The translations under genes and the position numbers were made by a program. This document shows positions 53,764-61,744 of a stretch of 64,000 nucleotides of DNA, one piece after another. Below the pieces are notes generated by a model. That model saw nothing but the letters and a program-made list of their open reading frames with translations, searched no databases and was not told the DNA's origin. The number at the start of each line of letters is the position of its first letter. The first letter of the stretch is position 1. This stretch comes from Nitrospirota bacterium (GTDB lineage Bacteria > Nitrospirota > Thermodesulfovibrionia > Thermodesulfovibrionales > UBA6898), in contig JACRLQ010000012.1 in assembly GCA_016215155.1 (NCBI GenBank), forward strand, positions 24,776-88,775, in the 5' to 3' direction.

Positions 53764-55767
53764 TTAGGAAGGACAGAAGTTGCCGTATCCGGCGAGGGCC
53801 AACAGCCTGTTTTCATCCTGAGACAGAAGATCCACAAAAGCCCTTACCACGAACGGGTCGAACTGGCTGCCCGCATTCGTTTCAAGTTCGGTCTTGACCT
53901 CGTAGAGGGTGAGGGCTTTTCTGTACGGTCTGTCGGTCATCATCGCGTCGAATGTGTCAACGACGGAAAGGACCCTGGACTTAAGAGATATCTCATCGCC
54001 GCGCAGACCGAAAGGATACCCATTGCCGTCATATCTTTCATGGTGCTGGATAATCGTCTTTCTGACAATATCCATCGTCCCAATGGGCCCCAGAATCTCG
54101 TCGCCGATCAGGGGATGGGTCTTGATAATGCTGTATTCCTTTGATGACAACTTGCCGTTTTTCTGAAGGATGAAATTATCTATGCCTATCTTCCCTATGT
54201 CATGGAGGATCGCCGCGTGTTCGAGCAGTTCGAGTTCCTTTATGTCGAGCCCGATATGCATTCCCAGTTCCACGGAAAGCAGCCTTACCCTTTCCGAGTG
54301 GCCCCTTGTGAATTTGTCGTTTGCCTCGAGGGCATTGACGAGAGACTGGATAGTGGAAAAATAGCTTCCTTTTACCCTTTCATACAACCAGGCATTTTCA
54401 AGGGCCACCATGGCCTGGTTGGACAACGTGGTAAGGAGCTCAAGTTCTTCCTCTGTAAAGATGCCGATGTCGCTGTCGTTTTCTATCATCATCGCCCCGA
54501 TGATCTGCCCGTTCATCCGTAAAGGGACGGCCACCCGGGATATCCGTGACCTGGATTCGAAGCCCGACAGGCCTGATGAGTCGAGGGTCCTCAGAACAGG
54601 CCTTCCGTGGGTATACAGCTCAGAGGCGTCCTCGTTCAACTCCATGCAGAAATCGTTTATCTTGCGGATGCCGATGCCCCTGACATACTGGATCGTAAGT
54701 TCCGGCCTTTCCGAGTTATTCAGGTGCATGGTCACCTTCTCGGCCCGCAGAAGGTCCGCGGTCGTCTGGATTATGATATGCATCAACTCCTGCGTCTCGA
54801 TGATGGAAGAAAGCACCCTGCCCACCTCGTTGATCTTCTTCAGCCGTTCAACGGCCTTTTCGAGCTTTGTGTTTTTGCTTCTGACTTCTTTTGAAAGGGA
54901 AGTGATCGCCTTATTGGCGGTTTCAAGCTCCTTGATCTTGAATTCGAGCTGCTTGTTCAGGTCTTCGAACCTGCCCTTATTTTCAAGGTCTACACGGACC
55001 CGTGAGAGTTCCCGTTCCTTGACAAGGTTTTTCTGGTAGAGGGCATTGATCTTCTGTATCATGGTGTTGAAAGACTTCCCGAGAACGCCCAGTTCGTCGT
55101 TGCCGTTGATATTGACCGCCGCCTGCCAGTTCCCTTCTTCGACCGCATGTATGGTATCAAGGAGCTTCCTGAGAGGGTTCAGCACCAGTTTGGAAAAAAG
55201 GGTGCTGAGTATGACGGATATAAGAACGACGATCCCGATATTGGAGAATATAAGGAGTCTCTTTATCGACAGAAAGGTCGCGACATTCCTCGATATGTCG
55301 TATTGGAGGTGTATGATCCCGTTGATCGGGCTGCTTTTGCTGTGACAACCATGGCATTCCTGCCTGTTTGGTATGGCATGGTAATAGGTTATGGTATTTT
55401 CATTCAACAGGGTCGGTCTCTGGAAGCTTTCACTTGAGGAAGACTTTATGAAGTCAGCCGATTTGACCCCGATCTCTTCTCTTTTGGAGGATTTAAGGAT
55501 GGTGCCGTCGGACGAAAGGATTCTGAGCTGCAAAATTTCGTTGTTTTTGCCCAGGTTTTCGAGTATCCTCTGCACCTCGGAGTTGTTACCTTCCTTCATG
55601 GCGCTGTCGGTAGTGCTTTCCACCAGATCGCAAAGGAACTCGGCGTCTTTCAATTTATCGTCGATCATCTTCACGTTCTGGGCCCTGATGAGCACGACAG
55701 TCGTGGCGCCGATCGTAAGCATGATCGTAAGGGCAATGATGGTGATGATTTTAGTTTTAATAACCAT
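53764..55767 (-). CDS. HD-GYP c-di-GMP phosphodiesterase with periplasmic c-haem sensor
   Basis: A 667-residue inner-membrane protein. Helix 1 (about 6-28) and helix 2 (about 170-192) enclose a periplasmic domain with a C138-HGC-H142 haem motif in NRQECHGCHSKS. HAMP (about 193-245), a coiled coil (245-330), a GAF domain (about 325-465) and an HD-GYP domain follow: HDIGKIGI (HD) and HHERYDGNGYPFGL (GYP). HD-GYP domains hydrolyse c-di-GMP. The covalent haem suggests redox or ligand sensing coupled to c-di-GMP level. Stand-alone gene. Confidence 0.92.
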   Translation of the reverse strand: MVIKTKIITIIALTIMLTIGATTVVLIRAQNVKMIDDKLKDAEFLCDLVESTTDSAMKEGNNSEVQRILENLGKNNEILQLRILSSDGTILKSSKREEIGVKSADFIKSSSSESFQRPTLLNENTITYYHAIPNRQECHGCHSKSSPINGIIHLQYDISRNVATFLSIKRLLIFSNIGIVVLISVILSTLFSKLVLNPLRKLLDTIHAVEEGNWQAAVNINGNDELGVLGKSFNTMIQKINALYQKNLVKERELSRVRVDLENKGRFEDLNKQLEFKIKELETANKAITSLSKEVRSKNTKLEKAVERLKKINEVGRVLSSIIETQELMHIIIQTTADLLRAEKVTMHLNNSERPELTIQYVRGIGIRKINDFCMELNEDASELYTHGRPVLRTLDSSGLSGFESRSRISRVAVPLRMNGQIIGAMMIENDSDIGIFTEEELELLTTLSNQAMVALENAWLYERVKGSYFSTIQSLVNALEANDKFTRGHSERVRLLSVELGMHIGLDIKELELLEHAAILHDIGKIGIDNFILQKNGKLSSKEYSIIKTHPLIGDEILGPIGTMDIVRKTIIQHHERYDGNGYPFGLRGDEISLKSRVLSVVDTFDAMMTDRPYRKALTLYEVKTELETNAGSQFDPFVVRAFVDLLSQDENRLLALAGYGNFCPS

Positions 55768-56039
55768 GCGATATTCTCCATAAGATTAACTGCAAATAAC
55801 GTGCCTATAAAAAATAATTATGAACTTATTGTCAACCGGCCCTGCGACTGGCAGCGGGGCCTGTATTGATGTATATAGTCACGGTGAGCTTTGTTTATTT
55901 CACGCACACTGCTCGAAATCGCACAGTAGGGCGAAAATACTAAATCCACAGTTACCAGGAACAGTCCATTTATAAAAGAAGGAGCAGCTGATAAGGGCCC
56001 TTTCGGTTATTAATCATGGTTTTATTGTAGAATAAATCC

Positions 56040-57362
56040 ATGGTAAAACCTGTCGTGGTAATAGTCGGAAGACCTAACGTGGGAAAGTCCACGCTTTTTA
56101 ACCGTATGACAAAGTCGCACGCCGCGATAGTGGATGATCTTCCCGGCGTAACGCGAGACAGAAATTATCGTGACGCGACCTTCGAGGGCAAGACGTTCAT
56201 GGTGGTGGATACCGGGGGGTTTTATCCCGATCCGCCTGAGGACCTCTTCGTCCAGGCCAAAGAACAGGCCCTTTTTGCCATAGACGAAGGAGACGTCATC
56301 ATACATCTGCTCGATGGAAAGGACGGTCTGACACCCGCTGACATGGAACTTGCGAGGATCATACGGGCCTCGGGGAAAAAGGTCCTCTGGGCGGTCAACA
56401 AGATAGATGCCCACCAGAGGGACGAAAGGCTCTACGATTTTTATCCCATAGGCTCGGACGATCTTTGGCCCATATCATCGCTGACGGCCTACGGATACGA
56501 GGAGTTCATGGAGAGACTTACGGGGCTCCTGCCCGAGTATTCCGAGGAGGCGGCGGACTACCCCAAGATCGCGGTCGTGGGCAGACCGAATGCCGGGAAG
56601 TCAACACTGGTGAACGCCCTGCTGGGGAAGAAAAGGATGCTGGTAAGTCCGGTGCCGGGGACGACCAGGGACGCCGTCGACAGTATCTGTGCCTATCACG
56701 GAAGCAAGTACCTCATAATCGACACCGCGGGTATAAGAAGAAAAGGCAAGATAGGCTATTCGATCGAGAGGTTCTCGATGGTGAGGGCCGTAAGGAGCAT
56801 CGAGCGGTGTGATATCGCACTGGTCGTTTTTGACGCAGCCGAGGGAATAACCGAACAGGACCTCAAAATCGCCGGCATTGTAAAGGAGTATGGGAAGGGA
56901 GCGATATTCCTGCTCAATAAATGGGACATGGTAGAGGCCCCCGACGACCTCTTCAAGGACATCATGCCGGAGATCAGGAGGAAGGCCTGGTTTTCACAGT
57001 ATGCTCCGGTCCTTACGATATCCGGACTCGTCAAAAAAAGGATAACCAAGGTATTTCCGATAATAGATGAGGTCATGGAACAGAGAAAGAAAAGGATAAC
57101 CACGGGCGAATTAAACAGGTTCTTCAGGGACATCATAGCCCACATCTCTCTGCCGATGTACAAGGGCAAGGAGGTAAAGCTCTACTATATGACCCAGGTC
57201 AGTGAGGCGCCCCCTGCCTTTGTGATATTCGCCAACTACCCTGACTCGATAAAGGACTCCCATCTGAGATATATCGAGAAGGCTTTAAGGGAGGATTTCG
57301 GCTTCCACGGGACACCGCTCAGGATATATATAAGGGCGCGAAAAAGAGAAGCGAGGCGTTGA
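56040..57362 (+). CDS. der: Ribosome-assembly GTPase Der (EngA)
   Basis: A 440-residue tandem GTPase needed for 50S assembly. Two G1 motifs (GRPNVGKST and GRPNAGKST), two G3 motifs (DTGG and DTAG), NKxD motifs (NKIDA and NKWDM) and the KH-like C-terminal domain are present. Overlaps the YihY start by 4 bp. Confidence 0.97.
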   Translation: MVKPVVVIVGRPNVGKSTLFNRMTKSHAAIVDDLPGVTRDRNYRDATFEGKTFMVVDTGGFYPDPPEDLFVQAKEQALFAIDEGDVIIHLLDGKDGLTPADMELARIIRASGKKVLWAVNKIDAHQRDERLYDFYPIGSDDLWPISSLTAYGYEEFMERLTGLLPEYSEEAADYPKIAVVGRPNAGKSTLVNALLGKKRMLVSPVPGTTRDAVDSICAYHGSKYLIIDTAGIRRKGKIGYSIERFSMVRAVRSIERCDIALVVFDAAEGITEQDLKIAGIVKEYGKGAIFLLNKWDMVEAPDDLFKDIMPEIRRKAWFSQYAPVLTISGLVKKRITKVFPIIDEVMEQRKKRITTGELNRFFRDIIAHISLPMYKGKEVKLYYMTQVSEAPPAFVIFANYPDSIKDSHLRYIEKALREDFGFHGTPLRIYIRARKREARR

Positions 57363-58186
57363 GGGTAATAAAAGTTATAGGGAAGAGCCTGCTCGATTTT
57401 TTCAGGGACGACGGTCTTACGCTTGCCGCGGCAATGTCCTATTTTACCATGATGACCATTGTGCCGTTCAGTCTTTTCCTCATAACTTTTTTCGGGCATC
57501 TTCTTGGCAACTACCCCGAGTTTTATAAATTCTTCATGGAGAGGATCGCAAGTTTCTTCCCCTCGGCGGCGGGTGAGATTTCACGGGATCTGGTCAAACT
57601 GATATCCCTTAAAGGGCTGGGAAAGTTCAGCCTGCTTCTTTACGGTCTCCTTTCGTTTCAGGTCTTTGCTTCTCTGGAGAATTCCATGAATGTGATATTC
57701 AAGATCAAAAAAAGAAGGCATATGTTTTTATCCGTGATGATCTCTCTGCTTGTCGTAACGTTAATCATTGTCGTGATAGTCGTCTCCTTTGCCGCCGCCT
57801 CGGTAATCCCGCTGATTACGGCATTGAAGGATTTTCTTCCTGGAATAAGGATAAGCCGGGTCGCGGCGTTCATCATAAGGTTTGTGATCCCTTTCGCCAT
57901 GCTGCTGGTGACCCTGACGTCGATCTATTATATATTGCCGAGGACCCGTATAAAATTCGCCGACGCCTTCAGCGGCGCGTTGTTTACGACGGCCTTTTTC
58001 GAGGTCGCAAAGCATCTCTTCACATGGTACGTGGTGTCAGTCGTCGGGCTGGGCATGATATACGGGCCCCTTACTGCGTTCATCGTATTTCTGCTCTGGA
58101 TGTTCTACTCATCCAGTCTTGTCTTAATAGGCGCCGAGATGGTCCATAATCTCGGAATATCAAGGGAACGAGGGAGAAGAACATGA
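57359..58186 (+). CDS. YihY/BrkB-family inner-membrane protein
   Basis: A 275-residue protein with about six membrane helices, formerly called ribonuclease BN. Family segments are LTLAAAMSYFTMM at the N-terminus and FLLWMFYSSSLVLIGAEM near the end. Function in bacteria is not established. TTG 57359 overlaps the der stop. Followed by a 54-codon gene overlapping by ATGA. Confidence 0.88.
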   Translation: MRVIKVIGKSLLDFFRDDGLTLAAAMSYFTMMTIVPFSLFLITFFGHLLGNYPEFYKFFMERIASFFPSAAGEISRDLVKLISLKGLGKFSLLLYGLLSFQVFASLENSMNVIFKIKKRRHMFLSVMISLLVVTLIIVVIVVSFAAASVIPLITALKDFLPGIRISRVAAFIIRFVIPFAMLLVTLTSIYYILPRTRIKFADAFSGALFTTAFFEVAKHLFTWYVVSVVGLGMIYGPLTAFIVFLLWMFYSSSLVLIGAEMVHNLGISRERGRRT

Positions 58187-58347
58187 TTGATCTGATAGGA
58201 AAGCTTGTCGAGGTCGGCAGCGGCGATATCACGTATGTCGGGAGGCTGGTCGAGATAAATGAAAACGAGATTTACCTTGAGTCTGAATCCTCCGGCTGGA
58301 TCGTGGTGCCGACTGACATGATCGCGTTTGTCAGGGAACTTCAGTGA
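58183..58347 (+). CDS. Small conserved-looking protein, 54 residues
   Basis: Starts at ATG 58183, overlapping the YihY stop (ATGA). The translation begins MIDLIGKLVEVGSGDITYVG and continues with RLVEINENEIYLESESSG and WIVVPTDMIAFVREL. The strand-turn pattern suggests a small Sm-like or SH3-like beta fold, inferred by eye. Operon overlap and good composition support a real gene. Function unknown. Confidence 0.7.
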   Translation: MIDLIGKLVEVGSGDITYVGRLVEINENEIYLESESSGWIVVPTDMIAFVRELQ

Positions 58348-58511
58348 TATGACCCCGTGCTGCCGGCCTCCGGCGGACCAATATTCTTCACGGGTCCGGC
58401 CCTCCGCGGAATGTTCCGAACAGACTACCTGATAATTAAAAATAGACCTTGTAAAATTACGGGGATACCTGTTATTTTTATACGCTTTAATGAACAGCGA
58501 CGGGGGGAATA

Positions 58512-60002
58512 ATGAGTCTTTCGGTTCGATTTGTGTCGGCGCTTATTATCATGTCATGCCTGCATCTTCCGGCCTATGCCGAAGAGTCTTTAACTTCAAG
58601 TGCCCTCAGGGAATACAACGCGGAGAATTACGAAGAGGCTGTCGAGCTGCTGAACAAACTGAAGGCGCGGGGCCCGTCATCCGATGTGTCCTATTACCTG
58701 GGGGTCTCACTGAAACAGGCCGGGGACCCAAAGGCCGCCGCCGAAAATCTCAGGGACGCGATAAGGCTTTCGCCCCCCGTGCCCGAAGCATATACCGAGC
58801 TGATCGAGGTCCTTTATACCGGGAATGAGTTCGTGGAGGCCTCGGAATGGATAACGAAGGCGGAAGGCAGTGGGATCAACCCGCCGCGCGTCGCCTTTCT
58901 TAAGGGCCTAGTTTTATCGAAGACCCAAAGATATAAAGAGGCCATAGAGTCATTCCGGAACGCCAAGCGGCTGGACCCCGGTCTTACGCAGACCGCCGAC
59001 TTACAGATTGCGCTTTTATACGCCAGGGAAATGAAGTTCGCCGAGGCGAAGGAGAGCCTGCAGGCGGTGATCGCGGTCGATCCGTCATCCGAGATCGCCT
59101 CTTTTGCGAGAGAGTATGAAACAGCGATCAGGGACGCGGGCCGGCAGAGGGCCTGGAGATTTTCAGCCGGCGTCTCCTATCAGTATGACGACAATGTCGT
59201 TCTGAAGCCCTCGGATGCAGTCCCGGGTGTCATCATAACCGGAGAAAGGGACAGCGGCCTGATCGGAACGTTCAGGGCCGATTACTCCCCGATGACAAGC
59301 GGCCCATGGTTTTTTAACAGCCGCTTCATGCTCTACACTTCCAGCTATTTTCATACCAGCTCCCACAATATAATTGCGCCGTCGGTGCTTTTGAACCCGG
59401 GCGTCAACCTTGGCGCCGGGGCTGCCTCGCTCCCTTTGTCGTTCAGCTACAGCTGGCTCGACGGACGCAGGTACGAGAGGGTCCTGTCGGTCAAGCCGAC
59501 GTTTACGAGGATTTTAGGTCCCGGCCATATCGGACAGGTCCAGGCCGGATACTCAAGGAGAGATATCCTTCAGCCTCTGCTCGATGCCGATGAAAACAGG
59601 GATGGCGGCATATTTAGTCTGGCCGCCTCATATATCCGCACGTTCTCATCCGAAAAAGGCGTCGTCAATATAAGGTATGAGTTTCTGAGTGATGATACAA
59701 AGGGAAAAAACTGGGACAGCAGCGGAAACAGACTGGATTTTAGCGCGCTTCTACCGGCGGGGGCGAATACAAGCATCTCTCTGGCGGGCGGGGCATTTAT
59801 CCAGGATTACCGCACTGTTCATACGGTATTCGCCGCCAAGAGGAAAGACCGTACATATTCCGGCTCCGCCGGTATCTTATGGGAGGTCCTGAAGGCCGTC
59901 AATGTCAATCTGCAATATTCCCATACAAGGGCGAAATCAAATATCGCCATCTATGACTATAACAGGAACATCTATACCGTGGGAGCCGAGTACCGCTTTT
60001 AA
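58512..60002 (+). CDS. TPR and outer-membrane beta-barrel protein (Slam/DUF560-like)
   Basis: A 496-residue exported protein: signal peptide (about 4-24), TPRs (about 28-205) and a C-terminal barrel-type region (about 215-496) of amphipathic strands ending in EYRF with a terminal Phe. Layout resembles surface-lipoprotein-assembly modifiers (DUF560) and similar TPR-porins. The segment YQYDDNVVL is frequent at the start of such barrels. GGGGGG precedes ATG 58512. It leads a locus with a FecR-domain protein and an adhesin-like protein, suggesting display or secretion. Confidence 0.78.
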   Translation: MSLSVRFVSALIIMSCLHLPAYAEESLTSSALREYNAENYEEAVELLNKLKARGPSSDVSYYLGVSLKQAGDPKAAAENLRDAIRLSPPVPEAYTELIEVLYTGNEFVEASEWITKAEGSGINPPRVAFLKGLVLSKTQRYKEAIESFRNAKRLDPGLTQTADLQIALLYAREMKFAEAKESLQAVIAVDPSSEIASFAREYETAIRDAGRQRAWRFSAGVSYQYDDNVVLKPSDAVPGVIITGERDSGLIGTFRADYSPMTSGPWFFNSRFMLYTSSYFHTSSHNIIAPSVLLNPGVNLGAGAASLPLSFSYSWLDGRRYERVLSVKPTFTRILGPGHIGQVQAGYSRRDILQPLLDADENRDGGIFSLAASYIRTFSSEKGVVNIRYEFLSDDTKGKNWDSSGNRLDFSALLPAGANTSISLAGGAFIQDYRTVHTVFAAKRKDRTYSGSAGILWEVLKAVNVNLQYSHTRAKSNIAIYDYNRNIYTVGAEYRF

Positions 60003-60015
60003 GGGGAGGAAGACA

Positions 60016-61557
60016 ATGGGAAGCTACAGAAATATACGCCATGACAAGAGTCTTACAAAGCAGTTCATAACTAAAACCTCATTGATGCCATTCCTGCAAA
60101 CGAAGCGCATATGGAATCGCGCGGAATCCCCTCGTCCCTTGTTTGAGAGGGACCACTCTTCATCCCCTCGCCCCTCCGGGGAGAGGGTTAGGGTGAGGGG
60201 TGTTCTTTTTGCAATATTGACGGCGCTGTCGGTTTTGATTATGACCTCTGACGTTGCCGCCGTCCCGGCCATAGCGAAGATAACGGTCGTTGAGGGCACT
60301 GTAGATATTCTTAAAAACGGGTCTCTGCCGGCTGTCTCCGCCAGGGTAGGCGATGCCCTGAACATTAAAGATATCATAAGGACCAAAAGCAGTTCACGGG
60401 CGGAGGTAAGTTTCGTCGACGGGACGGTGCTTAAGATCGCCCAGCGAAGCAGGCTTGATATAAGCGAGTATGTTACTGACGACCCGTCCGGGAAAAAAAT
60501 CGTCACGTTGAAGCGGGGTAAGGTCGAGGCAGTCGTTCCCGCGGTGCGGACCAAAGACGTCAATGTCGACTCAAGGCAGAACCGTTTTGAGGTCCATACT
60601 CCCAATGCGGTTGCCGGGGTCAGGGGCACCGACTATATCGTTTTTTTTGACAACAACGTCACGTGGGTCCTTGTCAAGGAGGGCACTGTAAATATCGTCA
60701 ACCCGGCCTTTCCGGATCAGGTGATTACGGTTACCGCGGGTCAGATCGCGAGTGTCCCTCTTTCTCAGCCTCCCGTGAAAAAGGACGCCACTGAAAGAGA
60801 CAAGAAAATGATCGAGCAGGCGACAAAATCCAAGGGCTCCGGCCTCTCGGCTAATGTCGCGGGCACAGGTGGCACAGGCGGTACAGGCGGCACAGGCGGC
60901 ACAGGCGGCACAGGCGGCACAGGTGGCACAGGCGGCACAGGTGGCACAGGCGGCACAGGTGGCATAGGTGGCATAGGTGGCATAGGTGGCATAGGTGGCA
61001 TAGGTGGCATAGGTGGCATAGGTGGCACAGGCGGTACGGTGTCGGAGATGCCCGGGACAGGATTTGAGAGCACAACAAGTTTCAGCTCAACCAAAGTGGT
61101 TATTGAGGTCGTAACTGTTCCACCTCCACCACCGCCTCCCCCTCCGGTCGTCGAGGTCGGAAGGACCACTCTTTCAGGGTCTCTGGTTTCCGGGCCTGCG
61201 GGACAGTTTGATTTCATCTCGGTCACGATGAGAGATGTCATATTCTTAGCGCCCTCCACGGGTCAGGCCCCGACCATCTGGAACACGGGTGCAATAAGCG
61301 GTTCCTACCGGTTCGGAGGCAGCATCAGTAACGGGGTCAGTTCGATTCCTGTCAGCGATGGACGGGGAATTACGGGCAATTTTAACATCAACCAGTGGAA
61401 CGCCGATGCCTGGCTGGGGACTGTCGGCGCCCAGGGGAGTTTGAGCGGAGGTTCGTATGCCGGCCCTGTCAGCCTCCAGGGAATCGTAAGCGGTTCTCAT
61501 ACCGGAGGCGCCGCCGGCAGCTTTACGGGGACCGGGTCAGGCTCGGCTTCGAGATAA
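60016..61557 (+). CDS. FecR-domain exported protein with Gly-Gly-Thr/Ile minisatellite
   Basis: A 513-residue frame beginning ATG 60016, preceded by GGGGAGG. Its first 59 residues come from a repeat-like insert (SPRPSGERVRVRG). The true mature start is probably GTG 60193, giving signal peptide MRGVLFAILTALSVLI. The FecR domain (about 95-255 of the long form: ITVVEGTVDILKNGS, TPNAVAGVRGTDYIV, VLVKEGTVNIV) is followed by about 20 tripeptide units (60862-61041), a Pro-rich linker and a beta-rich Gly/Ser end. FecR domains in such exported proteins may bind peptidoglycan or polymers. It lies between the barrel and adhesin genes (13 and 187 bp). Confidence 0.82.
   Translation: MGSYRNIRHDKSLTKQFITKTSLMPFLQTKRIWNRAESPRPLFERDHSSSPRPSGERVRVRGVLFAILTALSVLIMTSDVAAVPAIAKITVVEGTVDILKNGSLPAVSARVGDALNIKDIIRTKSSSRAEVSFVDGTVLKIAQRSRLDISEYVTDDPSGKKIVTLKRGKVEAVVPAVRTKDVNVDSRQNRFEVHTPNAVAGVRGTDYIVFFDNNVTWVLVKEGTVNIVNPAFPDQVITVTAGQIASVPLSQPPVKKDATERDKKMIEQATKSKGSGLSANVAGTGGTGGTGGTGGTGGTGGTGGTGGTGGTGGTGGIGGIGGIGGIGGIGGIGGIGGTGGTVSEMPGTGFESTTSFSSTKVVIEVVTVPPPPPPPPPVVEVGRTTLSGSLVSGPAGQFDFISVTMRDVIFLAPSTGQAPTIWNTGAISGSYRFGGSISNGVSSIPVSDGRGITGNFNINQWNADAWLGTVGAQGSLSGGSYAGPVSLQGIVSGSHTGGAAGSFTGTGSGSASR
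60130..60201 (+). repeat. Dispersed repeat inserted in the start of the FecR-domain gene
   Basis: The stretch has the CCCCTCGCCCCTCCGGGGAG, then AGGGTTAGGGTGAGGGG text common to intergenic palindromic repeats in many genomes. Here it lies in frame between a start codon and the signal peptide. Confidence 0.65.
60862..61041 (+). repeat. 9-bp tandem repeat encoding Gly-Gly-Thr and Gly-Gly-Ile
   Basis: Twenty 9-bp units. Eleven carry ACA (Thr; 60865 to 60957), then seven carry ATA (Ile; 60964 to 61020), then ACA and ACG. The homogeneous blocks point to recent slippage or unequal exchange within each block. Confidence 0.9.
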
Positions 61558-61562
61558 AAAGG

Positions 61563-61590
61563 TTGTCATTTCGACCAAAGGGAGAAATCT
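61563..61590 (+). repeat. Dispersed 28-bp intergenic repeat, copy 2
   Basis: Matches the minus strand of 26641-26668 at 27 of 28 positions. It is in the 187-bp gap between the FecR-domain gene and the adhesin-like gene. Confidence 0.7.
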
Positions 61591-61744
61591 TGTGTTTATC
61601 AACACGATGAAAGATTCCTCATTTCATTCGGAATGACGGAATTGTTACCTTTGCAAGAGGCTCTCTTGATAAGATAAAAAAATATTTCTTGCCGGTGGGA
61701 CACAAGCTCTCTGCAAAAAAAAGAAACCGGCACGGGGGGGCTTA

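Noticed and set aside
60862..61041. Possible CRISPR array
   Set aside because: The unit is 9 bp without spacers and encodes a tripeptide in a real gene.
60765..61259. Minus-strand frame with long MPP/VPP repeats
   Set aside because: It is the reverse reading of the 9-bp repeat in the FecR-domain gene; composition and lack of start context mark it as a shadow.
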